A DNA stretch of 64,000 nucleotides from Anaerobiospirillum succiniciproducens DSM 6400 (GCF_000482845.1 NZ_AXWV01000013.1:1-64000), one strand, 5' to 3'; positions 30,251-40,694 are shown, counted from the stretch's first letter. Numbers and translations: made by a program. The notes: generated by a model from the sequence alone, not told the origin.

Positions 30251-31099
30251 TTAGCCGTCGATTTCGTCGAGGAGCTCATCGTCAAAATCATCAGTATCGG
30301 TAACTTCACCTTCTTGAATTGGATTGACCTTGTTCTCGTCGTACATGAGGTAAGCATCGCGAGTGAAGATGTATGGATCAATACTGTTATCTAAGACAGG
30401 CTCTTGATCAATGAGCTGAGCGCGATTGTGAATACCGCGAATTACAAACTTTGCTGTAGTAATTGGCCAAGAGACGGCATACCAAGGCAGACCATCAATG
30501 ATGTCGCCATGCAGGTCACGAGCAGTGGTTGGACCATAGGCTGGGATCATCATGAATGGGCCCTGTTCAACCTTGCCTTTACCAAGCACTGTGGCCATAT
30601 TCATTGGGGTATGCTTGATACCAATATAAGAGGCTACATCAAAGAAACCTAAGATACCAATGGTGCTATTGATGGCAAGACGAACTAAAGAGGTACCTGA
30701 GGAGGCAAACTCACCGACTAAGAGATTATTTGGCACGTTGTTAATCTCGTCGAGGTTATTAAAGAAGTTGCCTACAGAGTTTTGTACACCTTGTGGTAAG
30801 TAAGCATAGCCATGGGATACTGGTCTTAAGATATACTTATCTAAGATGTCATAGTTGAGGTACCACATATAGCGGCTTGGCCCCTCAAGGGTATCAATAG
30901 CATGACCTGAGAGCACACTATAGCCGTATGTATAGTCGGCGCTAGCAGCTTTCTCACTGAGCTGTCTTGGCATCATTGGGTTGTAAGCACCATGAGCTGC
31001 CTGAGCCTCTGTAGTGAGGCCAACAGTAGATAGCATCAAGGCGGCACACAGCATAGAGCTGCCAAAAACTTGCTTAACATGACGCTTGAGATTGAACAT
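30251..31099 (-). CDS. mlaA: MlaA/VacJ family outer-membrane lipid-asymmetry protein
   Basis: 282 residues. MlaA with porin removes phospholipids from the outer leaflet of the outer membrane and passes them to MlaC. Family features: NYDILDKYILRPVSHGYAYLP near residue 80, FFNNLDEINNVPNNLLVGEF, and a strongly conserved AYGPTTARDLHGDIID segment. A signal peptide is seen (MFNLKRHVKQVF... to AQA-AHG), but I see no lipobox Cys at its end, whereas E. coli MlaA is a lipoprotein. The C-terminus is acidic (DDFDDELLDEIDG). The ATG at 31099 follows a GGGGGT; an in-frame ATG four codons upstream is possible. No other mla genes are near. Confidence 0.9.
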   Translation of the reverse strand: MFNLKRHVKQVFGSSMLCAALMLSTVGLTTEAQAAHGAYNPMMPRQLSEKAASADYTYGYSVLSGHAIDTLEGPSRYMWYLNYDILDKYILRPVSHGYAYLPQGVQNSVGNFFNNLDEINNVPNNLLVGEFASSGTSLVRLAINSTIGILGFFDVASYIGIKHTPMNMATVLGKGKVEQGPFMMIPAYGPTTARDLHGDIIDGLPWYAVSWPITTAKFVIRGIHNRAQLIDQEPVLDNSIDPYIFTRDAYLMYDENKVNPIQEGEVTDTDDFDDELLDEIDG

Positions 31100-31463
31100 A
31101 ACGACCCCCATGGCCCTAAGCATACTCACAGCATAAAGCTTGAGTACTTGCCTAATACAGCGATGCATAGCTCATGGAGCAAACTATCCCATGGCCTGCG
31201 CATCGAAAACACAACTAAATATGGCCTTAGCAATAAATTCTATTTGCCATCCTAGGCCTAATTCTAATGATATGCATAGTTAATACAACTATGAACCAAA
31301 ACAGAGCAGATGGTGATTCTAACACCGTCAGAATGCATCAGTGCAATTACTAGCACTTAAGTGTCTGTTAGATAAGCGATTTTCTAAAGAGCACCGCGTA
31401 AATTCTTGTGCGATGTACTTTCAGACCTACTTTGCCTTAGCAAGATGAGATGTCTAAAGACAC

Positions 31464-31503
31464 AAAGAGCGACTGACCACTAGTATTAAGGTCGTCGCCC
31501 TTT
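31464..31503 (-). terminator. Probable terminator of the jetABC operon
   Basis: Imperfect inverted repeat: AAAGAGCGACTGACC pairs with GGTCGTCGCCCTTT across an 11-base loop, with two mismatches. The minus-strand tail is CTTTGTGTCTTT. It lies ~30 bases after the jetC stop. Confidence 0.6.
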
Positions 31504-31529
31504 GCTAAAGCTAAGCATAAGCTTAACTG

Positions 31530-34500
31530 TTAGTAGATGTCTTCTTCCTCATCTTCAATAACTAATAAGTCCTCAAGAGAAATCTCATACTGAGGCTCCT
31601 CTTCTTCCTCTTGCTTCTTAGAGCGAGACTTAGGCTTAGTGTTACTGCCAAGATCTGAGTTTAAGATGAACTCTTCTTGTCCATCATCTAAGCTCTCTTG
31701 AGTCTCTTCACTTGGTACATTAGCATCAGCCTCAGATGAGTTCTCCTCACTATCAGCTGGGAAGCTACTCATCAAGAAGTCGAGCTTGGAGAGAGCCTCT
31801 TCAGTACGCTGCTGCTTTTGCTTTTGATGCTCTTCTTGAACCTTACGGGTGTATTCCTCAATCGAGAAGTAAGATCCATCTTCATCCTTTAGCTGCAGCT
31901 CCTTAGCAATCTGCTCGCGCTCCTGACGATTACGCTCCTCCTCTAAAGCCTTAGCCTCGGCCTCTTGGCCCTGAGCCTCATCTTTAGATTCACTCTCATC
32001 GTTAGCTGCAGCATCTGCCTTGGCCTCTGCAGCGGCGTTTGCTGCTGCTACATCTGCATCGCTATCGGCATCGGCTAGAGTGTTAGCTGCTGCAGTGTTT
32101 TGGCTAATCTCTGTGCTTGCGGTGTTGCTATCGGTGGCGCTGCCACTTGCTGCTTCAGCTGCAGGTGCTGTTGCAGCTACTGGTGCTGGTGCTGCTTCAG
32201 CTGCAGGTGCTGCCGCATCTGGGGTAGCTGTTTTTGGGGTACGGGCTTTGGCTGTAGCATCTGATGGTGCGCCTTGAGCGGTGACACGAGGGCCGGCAAA
32301 CTTATCTTGCTCAGAGATAATGCGCTCATCAAGCTTATCGTAAAGCTCACTTGCCTTATCGATAGCGAGCTTGGCTACAGCATCACCGCGAGCGGCTGCT
32401 TTTTCGGTAAGCACTGGAGCTCTGGTCATGTGCTCCTTGAGCTTACGCTTAAGGATGTAGTCGAGCAGACCATAGTTAAGCACAGTAGACTCATGGCTTT
32501 CTTCATCACGGTAGACGAATGCCACATGTCTTACATACTTCTCGATGATATCGAGTTTCTGCATTGGGGTAGCAACTAACAGCTGCAGATTGAACTTGCT
32601 AAACAGGGTCAGCGCATAATCAACCGACTGTGGAGAACCACGACCGAATGCCTCATCAATAATTACGAAGCGGAATGAACGGTCATGATAAGAGACAGGT
32701 GAGTGACCTGTAGCTACGCCATTTGGAGCCTCGGCATTAGCACTTTGCTCTGAATTATCTGCAGTATTGGCCTGATTTGTCCCATGTGCGCTCTTGCTTG
32801 GATCGTTAAAGCTAATGCCCTTGTTACGAGCATTGGACTGATACTGATAGGCAAGAGATGAGGCAAGCACGGTGTAAGCAAGCTTTTCTTTCTGACCACC
32901 AGACTTACCGCCTGAATCCTCGTAGTAATCAACCTGGCTATCATCCTGACGAGTATGCTCAGATGCGGAGAACTCATACCACATCTTTACGTCAGTTACC
33001 TTGTTACGCCAACGACGGTCAATATCACCTTCATTGACTAAGCCCTTGAAGCGGTCGATTAAGGCCTTAACCTGATGGAAGCGCTCATCGGCTGCCTCTA
33101 AGGTCTTATCCTCCTCTGGTAGAGCCGATGTACAGGTCTTTAAGTCAGCTCTAAACTGCTTAATCTCAACGTCGGCAGATTCGGTAGCCACCATTTGAAT
33201 GTAGTGATCTGGATTAAAGTCCACATCCTTCATGATGCTATTGATATCTGCAATACGCTCTTTGATCTTGCGGCTTTGAGCAAGCAAGGCAGCGTTTAAG
33301 GTACCTAACTGATCGATAGTTTCACGATTGAGTTTGTCCTTAAAGGCCTCCACAAAGCGTGGTAAATCGTCTTGCTGTAACTTATCAAAGAAGTTCTTAA
33401 AGTCTTCCCATGCATCTGCACGTGAAGCATCAAGGTTACGTGCTGCAACCTCGAAGGTCTGAGTAAAGCGGCTTTGCAGTGCCACGATCTGCTGGCTTAA
33501 GCCAGACTTCTTATTTTGCAGAGCATTGATGTCTTGCTGCAGGCGTGAGACTACCTCGTTATTGATAACATCAATACGATCGTGAGTTAACTCGCCTAAG
33601 TGCAGTCTAGCTAAGGCATCAGAGGTTAAACGCTCAATCGCGCCGGCTAAGTGCTCTTCGATCATGTGGTAGTTCATGCACAGATCATTACTTTGCAGTA
33701 ATTGATTCTCTAAATGAACATTACGTGATGATACTGAGCCTTGCTCCTTTAACCATGAATCACGACGAGTCTCGTGGTTACGCTTATCCTCAAAGAGCTC
33801 TTCTTTGCGCTTATTGAGGGTACGCATAATGTCTGAGGAACTCTTGAGCTCATTTAACTCAGCGTACAAGCCCTCGAGCACCTTATCGTGAGCACCATAG
33901 TCAATCTCAGAGAAACGAGTGATGTAGTTTAAGCGACCAATCACGTTCTGCTGTTGGCTAGTAAGAGACATACCCTGCATCAGAGTTCTTCTTTGAGACT
34001 CGATGGTGTCGATTACCTGATTGATACGGATACGCTCTTGAGAGAGGATGGCGATCTTATCTTCGTTGGTCCAACCTAAGATATAGTCATTACCGTTACG
34101 GCTTCTACGGTCGTCCTTTTCGTTACGACCACCAGCCTTGAACAGACCTGACGGCATCAGGGCATACTTCTCTCGACGGAACTCATCTTGATCTTCAGTA
34201 CATACGTAGTTGAAGGTTCTCTCAAGATGCTGACGTACATAAGAGTGGAACACAGGATCGTTCTTAATGTCGATCTTGCGTGGCAGTGAGTTAGCACTGA
34301 TACGTGGACGATCAAAGCCACCGCCTAAAGCAGCGCCTAAAGTGGTATTGATGCGATTATTGTTGTTAGCAATGTCATTCTCGCTAATGCGGAAGAACAC
34401 TAAACGCATCGATAAGTTGTTGCTATTAACGTAATTAACTACGTCTTTGTAGTACTGCTCAGGTACTAACATGGAAAGACCAAAGGAGCGCAACAGCTTT

Positions 34501-36299
34501 TCTACTGCATATTCCCACTTAGCCTTTTCCTCGCTACGTACCTGCATGAGCTCACCGGCGAAAGGTAAGTCTTGATCAGTACAGCCAATAGCATGAGCAA
34601 TTTCGTTACGCGTATCGATGTACTTCTTAGGCAGATTGTTCTTACGATTTCTTAAAGAATCGAGTTCATCGGCAACTTCTGCAAGGCGATCTTGTTCAGT
34701 CTTGAGCTCAATATTACGCTGCGCAATGTTCTCTTCGTAGTTCTTGATCTTTGAAGAGTTGAGCTTCTTCATCTCTTCAAGCTTAACTAAAGAAGCTTGG
34801 AAGTCTTTCTCACTCTTAACCTCAGGCAATGAGATATTGCTCATTAAGGTACGATGATCTTCAAAGGCCTTGTAGATACGGTCACGCTCACGACGCTCAG
34901 ATGCAATAGATTGCTCTAGAAGCTGCTGACGGTTACCGCCGCGCTGATTGATCTCGTTTTGAACGTTCTGAATCTGAGTGTTGATTCGCTCTAAGTCTTG
35001 ACGGCTACGCTCAAGATCGTGGTTGATATCTTCTAAGCGCTGCTTGTTAGATTCAATCTCAACACTTAACAGATCGCTCTTTTTCTTAAAGAGATATGGT
35101 GAGGTATAGACCTTACAACGCTCTAAGAACTCAACCTGAGTTGCTACAGTGCTGTACTCTTCACCCTTGATACAGATAGGCTCTAAAGCCTCTACCTGCT
35201 TTTTGGCCTCTTCTACAGAACGATAAGATGCATCTAAGTCGTTAAAACGATCGACCATCTCTTCAACTAACTCATCGCCGTTGAAGTCTTCAAGCATTTG
35301 CTTTCTTACGAAGTCTGAAATATTGGAAATAGACTTCATAGAAATGGTCTTGTAGAACAGATCGAGCACCTTGGTACCTTCAATACCAAAGAGGCGCTGC
35401 ATCATGGAGTAGTACTCAGAGAAGCCGTCGTAACGAGTGCAACCAAGCGAACGTAATTTAGCGCCGAGCTCCTTAATGTCCTTAACAGGCAGCACATCAT
35501 GCTGCAGGTTAAAGTCCTGATTACCAATGAAGTAATAGCGGTTTAAAGTGCCCTTGCTCTTGGTATGCACCATAGCCTGTAGCAGTACTACATACTCATT
35601 GAGAGCCTCATTAAAGAAGGTAGCACTAATAACACTTAAAACAGCGCTTTGACCAGAACGCAGACCGTGCTCAGTTTTTACACCTGAGGAGTTGTCATTC
35701 TTATACAGACCTAAAACATAGGAGTTAAGGCTACGCTCGCCCTTTTCTGCACCAGCGGCCTGGTTAAAGGTGACCTTACGTACGTCATAAAGCAGTACGG
35801 TCATGGCGTCAATTAAAGATGACTTACCGGCACCATTATCACCAGTCATCAGAACGTTTTGACCGCCAAAGTACACGGACTTAACGTTGTTATTGAATGA
35901 TGACCAGTTATAGATGTCCACACGCTGCAGTCTAAAGCCCTCACGGTTGACTGTCATTTGTGGATAACGAAGCAGATCCTCTTCAGTCAAAGACATTGGA
36001 TCTTGGCCATCAGCAATCTCAAGTAAGCTTCCTGAGCCAACCTCAACTTCCTCAACCTTTACCTCGGAAGTGGCCGCATTATCAGCTAAGACTGCATCAG
36101 AGCCCTGAGCCTCAGCAGCATTATCAGCTAAGGCTGCATCGTCAGTGGCTGCTGCGGTGGCATTAGCCGCTGCGGTAGCATCAGCGGTAGGCTCAGTTGA
36201 TGGGCTTTTTGTTGATACAGCATCTGACGAGGCAGTCTCGTTACCAGCACTGACTTGCTGTTGCTGTTCAAGATCGTCGTTGTTTAATAAATCTTGCAT
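31530..36299 (-). CDS. jetC: JetC/MksB-type SMC-like condensin ATPase
   Basis: 1589 residues. SMC-like motor of Wadjet/Mks condensins: an ATPase head, long coiled coils and a hinge that together extrude DNA loops. Walker A TGDNGAGKSSL near residue 152, followed by the JetC-type FNQAAGAEKGERSLNSYVLG; coiled coils from about 380 to 530 and 750 to 1050; head signature DSGGKSGGQKEKLAY near 1126; Walker B VIIDEAFGRGSP near 1209; D-loop region LQLLVATPMQKL. These match JetC rather than E. coli MukB. Extra parts: an acidic Ala-rich N-terminal ~110 residues, a ~45-residue Asn/Ser/Ala insert between signature and Walker B, and a ~250-residue Ala/Glu-rich tail. AAGGGA precedes the ATG. Last gene of the operon; no jetD follows. 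Confidence 0.88.
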   Translation of the reverse strand: MQDLLNNDDLEQQQQVSAGNETASSDAVSTKSPSTEPTADATAAANATAAATDDAALADNAAEAQGSDAVLADNAATSEVKVEEVEVGSGSLLEIADGQDPMSLTEEDLLRYPQMTVNREGFRLQRVDIYNWSSFNNNVKSVYFGGQNVLMTGDNGAGKSSLIDAMTVLLYDVRKVTFNQAAGAEKGERSLNSYVLGLYKNDNSSGVKTEHGLRSGQSAVLSVISATFFNEALNEYVVLLQAMVHTKSKGTLNRYYFIGNQDFNLQHDVLPVKDIKELGAKLRSLGCTRYDGFSEYYSMMQRLFGIEGTKVLDLFYKTISMKSISNISDFVRKQMLEDFNGDELVEEMVDRFNDLDASYRSVEEAKKQVEALEPICIKGEEYSTVATQVEFLERCKVYTSPYLFKKKSDLLSVEIESNKQRLEDINHDLERSRQDLERINTQIQNVQNEINQRGGNRQQLLEQSIASERRERDRIYKAFEDHRTLMSNISLPEVKSEKDFQASLVKLEEMKKLNSSKIKNYEENIAQRNIELKTEQDRLAEVADELDSLRNRKNNLPKKYIDTRNEIAHAIGCTDQDLPFAGELMQVRSEEKAKWEYAVEKLLRSFGLSMLVPEQYYKDVVNYVNSNNLSMRLVFFRISENDIANNNNRINTTLGAALGGGFDRPRISANSLPRKIDIKNDPVFHSYVRQHLERTFNYVCTEDQDEFRREKYALMPSGLFKAGGRNEKDDRRSRNGNDYILGWTNEDKIAILSQERIRINQVIDTIESQRRTLMQGMSLTSQQQNVIGRLNYITRFSEIDYGAHDKVLEGLYAELNELKSSSDIMRTLNKRKEELFEDKRNHETRRDSWLKEQGSVSSRNVHLENQLLQSNDLCMNYHMIEEHLAGAIERLTSDALARLHLGELTHDRIDVINNEVVSRLQQDINALQNKKSGLSQQIVALQSRFTQTFEVAARNLDASRADAWEDFKNFFDKLQQDDLPRFVEAFKDKLNRETIDQLGTLNAALLAQSRKIKERIADINSIMKDVDFNPDHYIQMVATESADVEIKQFRADLKTCTSALPEEDKTLEAADERFHQVKALIDRFKGLVNEGDIDRRWRNKVTDVKMWYEFSASEHTRQDDSQVDYYEDSGGKSGGQKEKLAYTVLASSLAYQYQSNARNKGISFNDPSKSAHGTNQANTADNSEQSANAEAPNGVATGHSPVSYHDRSFRFVIIDEAFGRGSPQSVDYALTLFSKFNLQLLVATPMQKLDIIEKYVRHVAFVYRDEESHESTVLNYGLLDYILKRKLKEHMTRAPVLTEKAAARGDAVAKLAIDKASELYDKLDERIISEQDKFAGPRVTAQGAPSDATAKARTPKTATPDAAAPAAEAAPAPVAATAPAAEAASGSATDSNTASTEISQNTAAANTLADADSDADVAAANAAAEAKADAAANDESESKDEAQGQEAEAKALEEERNRQEREQIAKELQLKDEDGSYFSIEEYTRKVQEEHQKQKQQRTEEALSKLDFLMSSFPADSEENSSEADANVPSEETQESLDDGQEEFILNSDLGSNTKPKSRSKKQEEEEEPQYEISLEDLLVIEDEEEDIY

Positions 36300-36320
36300 T
36301 GCTTTTCCCTTAAGTCAGGC

Positions 36321-37241
36321 TTAATCAGCGGTATCAAGCATGGCATCATCGTCGGCATTTAAGGTGTTCTTAGCGCGTCCACCTTCCTTGATGTGCTTTA
36401 AGTAAGAGGCAAGAATTTCATCTGCCTGCTTTAAGATTTCAGGTGTCACGATAACACCAATAATTCGTTTTACTTCAATGCGCTCAGCATCTTTTTCAGC
36501 CTTGGTTCTGCTCTTAAGGACTGGACCAATACGGCCAAGTAAACCTAAGGTTCTTAAGTGCTCAATGGACTTATCTAAGTTATCCTCAAGGCGCTTGTCG
36601 TTATTGACGTTATGCACGAAGCTCTTAACCATAGTGACGATCTCAGCACGATCGAGCACTAAGCGGCCAAACTGACCAGAGAGGTCAAACTCAAGTAAGC
36701 GCTGACGCAGTAAGATGAGCAGTAAGCTGTCATAAAACGGCATCGCACGGCGGTTGAGTAATAGTGGTGGACGCTGACCTGAATCAACTGGCATCTCTTC
36801 TTCAGATAAAGAGCGCACATAAGCAAAGCCAGAGTCATGGTCGATAACTAAGCGTAAGAACATACGACGACAGAACTCTTCAACCTCACGCTCTTGACGC
36901 ACGAGGGATTCAAAGATGGTCTTGTCATCTTCTCTATCGATATAGTTCTTTAAGAGGAATACCACTAAAGCACCAGGAGAGATGAGCTTTGCTCGGCTTC
37001 TTGAGCTTGCTTGCTCCTCGTTTTGCTCATCAGATGTATTCTCAGCATTAACGTCAGCATCGGTGCCTACATCAGCCTGAGTGTAATCATCAGTTCCATA
37101 GTCAGGTGCTGTGCCCTCAAGACGGCTTAAGCGGTCCATTACAGACTCGGTGCTGCCTGGGTTCGCACCCTGATTAAAGAGCGCGTTAAAAGCTGCTGTA
37201 TTACGCGATTGATCATCACGATTTTCGTCATTAAAAGCCAT
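36321..37241 (-). CDS. jetB: JetB/MksE-type condensin subunit (DUF4194)
   Basis: 306 residues. Winged-helix KITE subunit that joins the kleisin JetA to the JetC heads. Family pattern: [20 protein letters not shown], then a conserved [20 protein letters not shown] and [15 protein letters not shown], closing with a second winged-helix ([10 protein letters not shown]). The N-terminal ~85 residues are acidic and low-complexity. The ATG at 37241 is used because GGAG lies 5 bases before it; the longer TTG start ten codons upstream would include that site. It starts 82 bases after jetA and ends 21 bases before jetC, consistent with one transcript. Confidence 0.87.
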   Translation of the reverse strand: MAFNDENRDDQSRNTAAFNALFNQGANPGSTESVMDRLSRLEGTAPDYGTDDYTQADVGTDADVNAENTSDEQNEEQASSRSRAKLISPGALVVFLLKNYIDREDDKTIFESLVRQEREVEEFCRRMFLRLVIDHDSGFAYVRSLSEEEMPVDSGQRPPLLLNRRAMPFYDSLLLILLRQRLLEFDLSGQFGRLVLDRAEIVTMVKSFVHNVNNDKRLEDNLDKSIEHLRTLGLLGRIGPVLKSRTKAEKDAERIEVKRIIGVIVTPEILKQADEILASYLKHIKEGGRAKNTLNADDDAMLDTAD

Positions 37242-37323
37242 ACATGCTCCAAAAGTAATTTTGTTGCACAAGCTTATGAGTAAGACCTTGATCTTATCTA
37301 TAAGCCTGAAGCTTAGGCGGCAC

Positions 37324-38931
37324 CTAGAGGCGCTTTAAAGTAATGTGTTTTAGCTTAGCAACACGCATTACGGTGTTACCGTCGGCATCCATGGACTCCC
37401 AGCGGTAAAGATCTTCGCGAGTGGCGTCTTCTTCAATCTTGTAGTCAGACATAGCGATCTTTACGTAGTAAGTCAGCTCTGTAATGCCATGCTCAAGTGG
37501 GTAGCGTTTAACGATGTCTACTAAATCTACCTCATCTTGAGTATTCATAAATTCTTCAATGCGATGGTAGAGCAATACAGGATCAACCACGATCTGATCA
37601 AAGAGCTTGTGATCATCAGGTCTAAACTCATCGCCCTTCATCTCTGTACTAAACTCTAGACGCTCATTAACCGTTGCTAGAGGACGATCAAAAGGCAGCG
37701 TGATATCAGCTCGTGGAATCTCTAAGGTAAAGAGAGAATCTGGCAGATTACTAATGCCATACTCTTTAGTCAGAGCGACTACATTTTGAGTAATCGACTT
37801 GATACGCTCTTTTAAGAAACGGTTTGAATCTAGATTAGCAGGCTGTAAGAAGCTCTTAATACGCTTAGTTGAAGAGCCCATGACGCGCTCAATATTCAAT
37901 CTAAGCTGCAGCCATTGATCGTGGATGTTTAAGATACGAGGATCGATAGTTAATCCCTTGATCTCCTCACGATTTAAGAGGTTATCAATACGCTTCACGA
38001 TAAGTTCATCATCTGATGAGGATAAGAGCAGTCTTGAGAATGCCTTAACCGATCTACCCTGATCGGTTTCTTCAATATAGGCATTCTTATCAAAGTACTT
38101 ATCTAACAGCTCACCACGTGGACCAGTCCAGTTGATGATATCTTGCATGATCTCTTTATCAAGATTGCCCAGGTTGTACTCCACCTGACGGAAGTCATCC
38201 ACCATCTGAATAGCATCATGCTGGAACTGTAAGAAGCGCTCACGAATCTGAGATGGGCTTAAAGTAGCGATCTCACCCCGCTTAGCCTTTTCAATTTCTT
38301 TATCGATAGCATCACGACGGGCATAGAGATCTTCAAGCACCAACTCGGCATTACCCTCGGTACTCATATGCACTTCTTTTAAGATCTCCAAAAGACCTTT
38401 AAAGCGCGACTCAGTAGGAACGAAGTTGTTGCTCTGCTCATTCATACCAACGATGAATGAATACGCCTTTTGCAGATCAGGGGTGATGTCGTAGCAAGGT
38501 TCGCTTCCTGATGCGCCCATGTATGAGCATCTAAAGAAACGGTTTTTCTCGCTAGACCAATAGCGCAGATAATGCAGCGCATCCTCGCGCATATTCTTGC
38601 CACCTGCTGCTTGTGTAGCGCGATCATTGTCAGATGGTTGGCCATCAGCTGCATCAGGATCTTCAACTGGAACTTTAGTGCCAGTAAAGTCCTCAAAAAA
38701 TGAGGTCTCCTGCAGTGAGTCATACTCATAGGACATACGGCCGCCATTGATTCTAAAGATGATGTCTTTAAGAATCTCAACGAGTTCAGACTCAGGAGCT
38801 GAGGTACGGTTAAGCTTGATAAAGCCTTCATGAACCAAGGCCAAAATTACAGGCGCACGATTGGCGCACAGCAGATTCCACGCAGTGGAGCGTGCTCTCT
38901 GCGTCATGAAATATATGTAATCAATGTCCAT
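37324..38931 (-). CDS. jetA: JetA/MksF-type kleisin (DUF3375)
   Basis: 535 residues, a little longer than the usual ~490. Kleisin of Wadjet/Mks condensins. The N-terminal winged-helix has the DUF3375 pattern ([23 protein letters not shown]; family: aWrLLra..APlil.fl), then a wHTH region [21 protein letters not shown], a helical middle and a C-terminal part linking to JetB and JetC. A ~35-residue acidic insert ([15 protein letters not shown]) lies near residues 73-110. First gene of jetA-jetB-jetC. AGGT lies ~9 bases before the ATG. In Wadjet the fourth gene jetD encodes the plasmid-cleaving nuclease; it is absent here. Confidence 0.87.
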   Translation of the reverse strand: MDIDYIYFMTQRARSTAWNLLCANRAPVILALVHEGFIKLNRTSAPESELVEILKDIIFRINGGRMSYEYDSLQETSFFEDFTGTKVPVEDPDAADGQPSDNDRATQAAGGKNMREDALHYLRYWSSEKNRFFRCSYMGASGSEPCYDITPDLQKAYSFIVGMNEQSNNFVPTESRFKGLLEILKEVHMSTEGNAELVLEDLYARRDAIDKEIEKAKRGEIATLSPSQIRERFLQFQHDAIQMVDDFRQVEYNLGNLDKEIMQDIINWTGPRGELLDKYFDKNAYIEETDQGRSVKAFSRLLLSSSDDELIVKRIDNLLNREEIKGLTIDPRILNIHDQWLQLRLNIERVMGSSTKRIKSFLQPANLDSNRFLKERIKSITQNVVALTKEYGISNLPDSLFTLEIPRADITLPFDRPLATVNERLEFSTEMKGDEFRPDDHKLFDQIVVDPVLLYHRIEEFMNTQDEVDLVDIVKRYPLEHGITELTYYVKIAMSDYKIEEDATREDLYRWESMDADGNTVMRVAKLKHITLKRL

Positions 38932-39653
38932 CCAACGAACCTGAAATCGTGGCTAAACCTATCCAACACATCACTGCAACACAGCGATCATCACAATGGC
39001 AAGTTAAAGCAATTACACTAACCAAAACCAATGAGATACAGCTTTGTAGGCACAACAGTGACATACAGCCTTAAAGACCAAGACAAGATCATAATGAATT
39101 TGCCTTAAGTGTCTTTAACTCTCGCATACGTAAATGCACAGGGATTTGGCAGATACTTGCCTAAGATGAGCTTCTAATGTGTTGCTGTTTAACTTGGTAG
39201 TGCCTAAAACATAAGTTAGGAAAACTACCAAAGTTACTTGCGCGGCCAAACCAAACTCGCGCATGTATAGCGCCATATATCAAGTTTTACAGCATGGCCT
39301 TAAAGACACAGGCTTGCAAAAACCACATATAAATACAGCACTACATCAGACAACGGATACAAGCAAACGTATCAGCAAGGCTTTTGTATACGCCAAATAA
39401 AACTAGTAAACCTGGTACTCTATACGCTCCATGAAGTGATCTTCACAAGCAAGCGTTAGCGTGTCTTACTCCCTCAAACTTAATGCCTTCTTAGCTTGAG
39501 AGATCAGCACATATCCAAGATGCAAACAAGGCATCTTGAGGTTTCTAGTCCCTTGCACATCCACATTAAAAGCGAAAAGCAACTTCACTAAGATCGCTAT
39601 CAAGTGCATTAAAGCTGCACTAAAGTGAAACGATCTTATGAAAAGCGCCGCAT

Positions 39654-39662
39654 ATTATAGCA
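39654..39662 (-). promoter_or_regulatory. Extended -10 element facing jetA
   Basis: Minus strand reads TGCTATAAT, a perfect extended -10, about 720 bases upstream of the jetA start. No good -35 is seen. It may drive jetABC with a long leader, or an unrecognised transcript in between. Confidence 0.45.
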
Positions 39663-39956
39663 CCATTGAACCAAAAACTATGACGATCGCGACAAGCAAA
39701 AGGCAGCTATATCCCAATCAAAGTAGCGCAAAACCATAACTCATTGCAAAAAAGAGCTAGTTGAGCTAGCCAAGCCCATCATTAAAGCATCCTCTTTGAT
39801 AGCGCCAAATCCATTCTCTTAGCCGCCCAAACTCCATTCTCTTACCCGCGCCAAATGAGATAAGCACGCTGTTTATCCTTCCTCAACTCTCTGTACTAAA
39901 AAGATGCTTAACGCTCTAACTTGGAACAGTGTTTAGCTACAAGTAGAAAAAGTGCA

Positions 39957-39970
39957 TTGATGTAGATCAA
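39957..39970. promoter_or_regulatory. FNR/Anr-type binding site
   Basis: TTGAT-GTAG-ATCAA is a perfect match to the FNR consensus TTGAT-N4-ATCAA. On the plus strand -10-like hexamers TATTAC (39992-39997) or TACGAT (39995-40000) would put the site centre near -41, the class II activator position, with transcription towards sstT. Regulation by oxygen is inferred. Confidence 0.65.
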
Positions 39971-40042
39971 AGATCTTGGGCGTTTTTGCACTATTACGAT
40001 ACATTTTTCTCAAGGACGCTAATAAACAAGCGCTAATCGCAC

Positions 40043-40048
40043 TATAAT
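40043..40048 (+). promoter_or_regulatory. Candidate -10 upstream of sstT
   Basis: TATAAT on the plus strand, ~645 bases before sstT and ~80 bases downstream of the FNR box. No convincing -35. Confidence 0.25.
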
Positions 40049-40694
40049 GAGCACACTTTTGTACATAGCTATGATGCTCAACACGACCTAAAGTCGCATC
40101 CACGATTGCTATTTTGATTTATAGCAGTTGCAGATGATCTCGTTACCATCTATTAAGCCATGTGCAATACACTCATTTATCAGCAGCTTTTACAGCAAAA
40201 CCATGTCTACAAAGACATGCAGCTGTGATCTTATGCTGTTGCAGCCATGGTAAGAACTTGCACGAAGCTATCCATTAGCAACTTACTTTTACTTACACCA
40301 TGAAGCTGCACTCAAGCGCAGACATGCAAGCTTTAAAGCACTTGTCGGTCTTTATCTGCTTAGTATGTCGCACCCTGATGATGCGCCTACACTCGTACGT
40401 AGGGCCTCGGGGTTGCTTAAGGAAAAATCTTATCTCAGGCGTTTATCTGTCTTAGTTAGCTTGAGCAAATACTACTTAGATAGATAAGGAACCCCCGTCA
40501 CTAACTATGGCTAAATCTTTAAGGGGATTCTGACAAGCAACGTTGCTTTAACAAAGCATTGCCTTAGCGACAGCCGCTGGTGTGACTGCAAAGGCAAGTT
40601 ACTTTGCATAAGAACGATGATTGTTCATGCCAAGGTATAACCTTAAGATCTTAAATGATCTTCTGGGATAGATTTCTTTCGGAGTTATTCCATC

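Larger units (their letters stand above)
38932..40694. other. Long intergenic region between divergent jetA and sstT
   Basis: 1763 bases without a frame that looks coding. It holds an extended -10 on the minus strand (39654-39662), a perfect FNR-type box (39957-39970) and a TATAAT on the plus strand (40043-40048). Both flanking genes would have leaders of roughly 650-720 bases if these are their promoters, which leaves room for a small RNA or undetected short gene. Confidence 0.5.

Noticed and set aside
31530-38931. E. coli-type MukBEF
   Set aside because: Order kleisin-KITE-SMC is shared, but the DUF3375 start of the first protein and the JetC-type sequence after Walker A and around the signature fit JetABC better.
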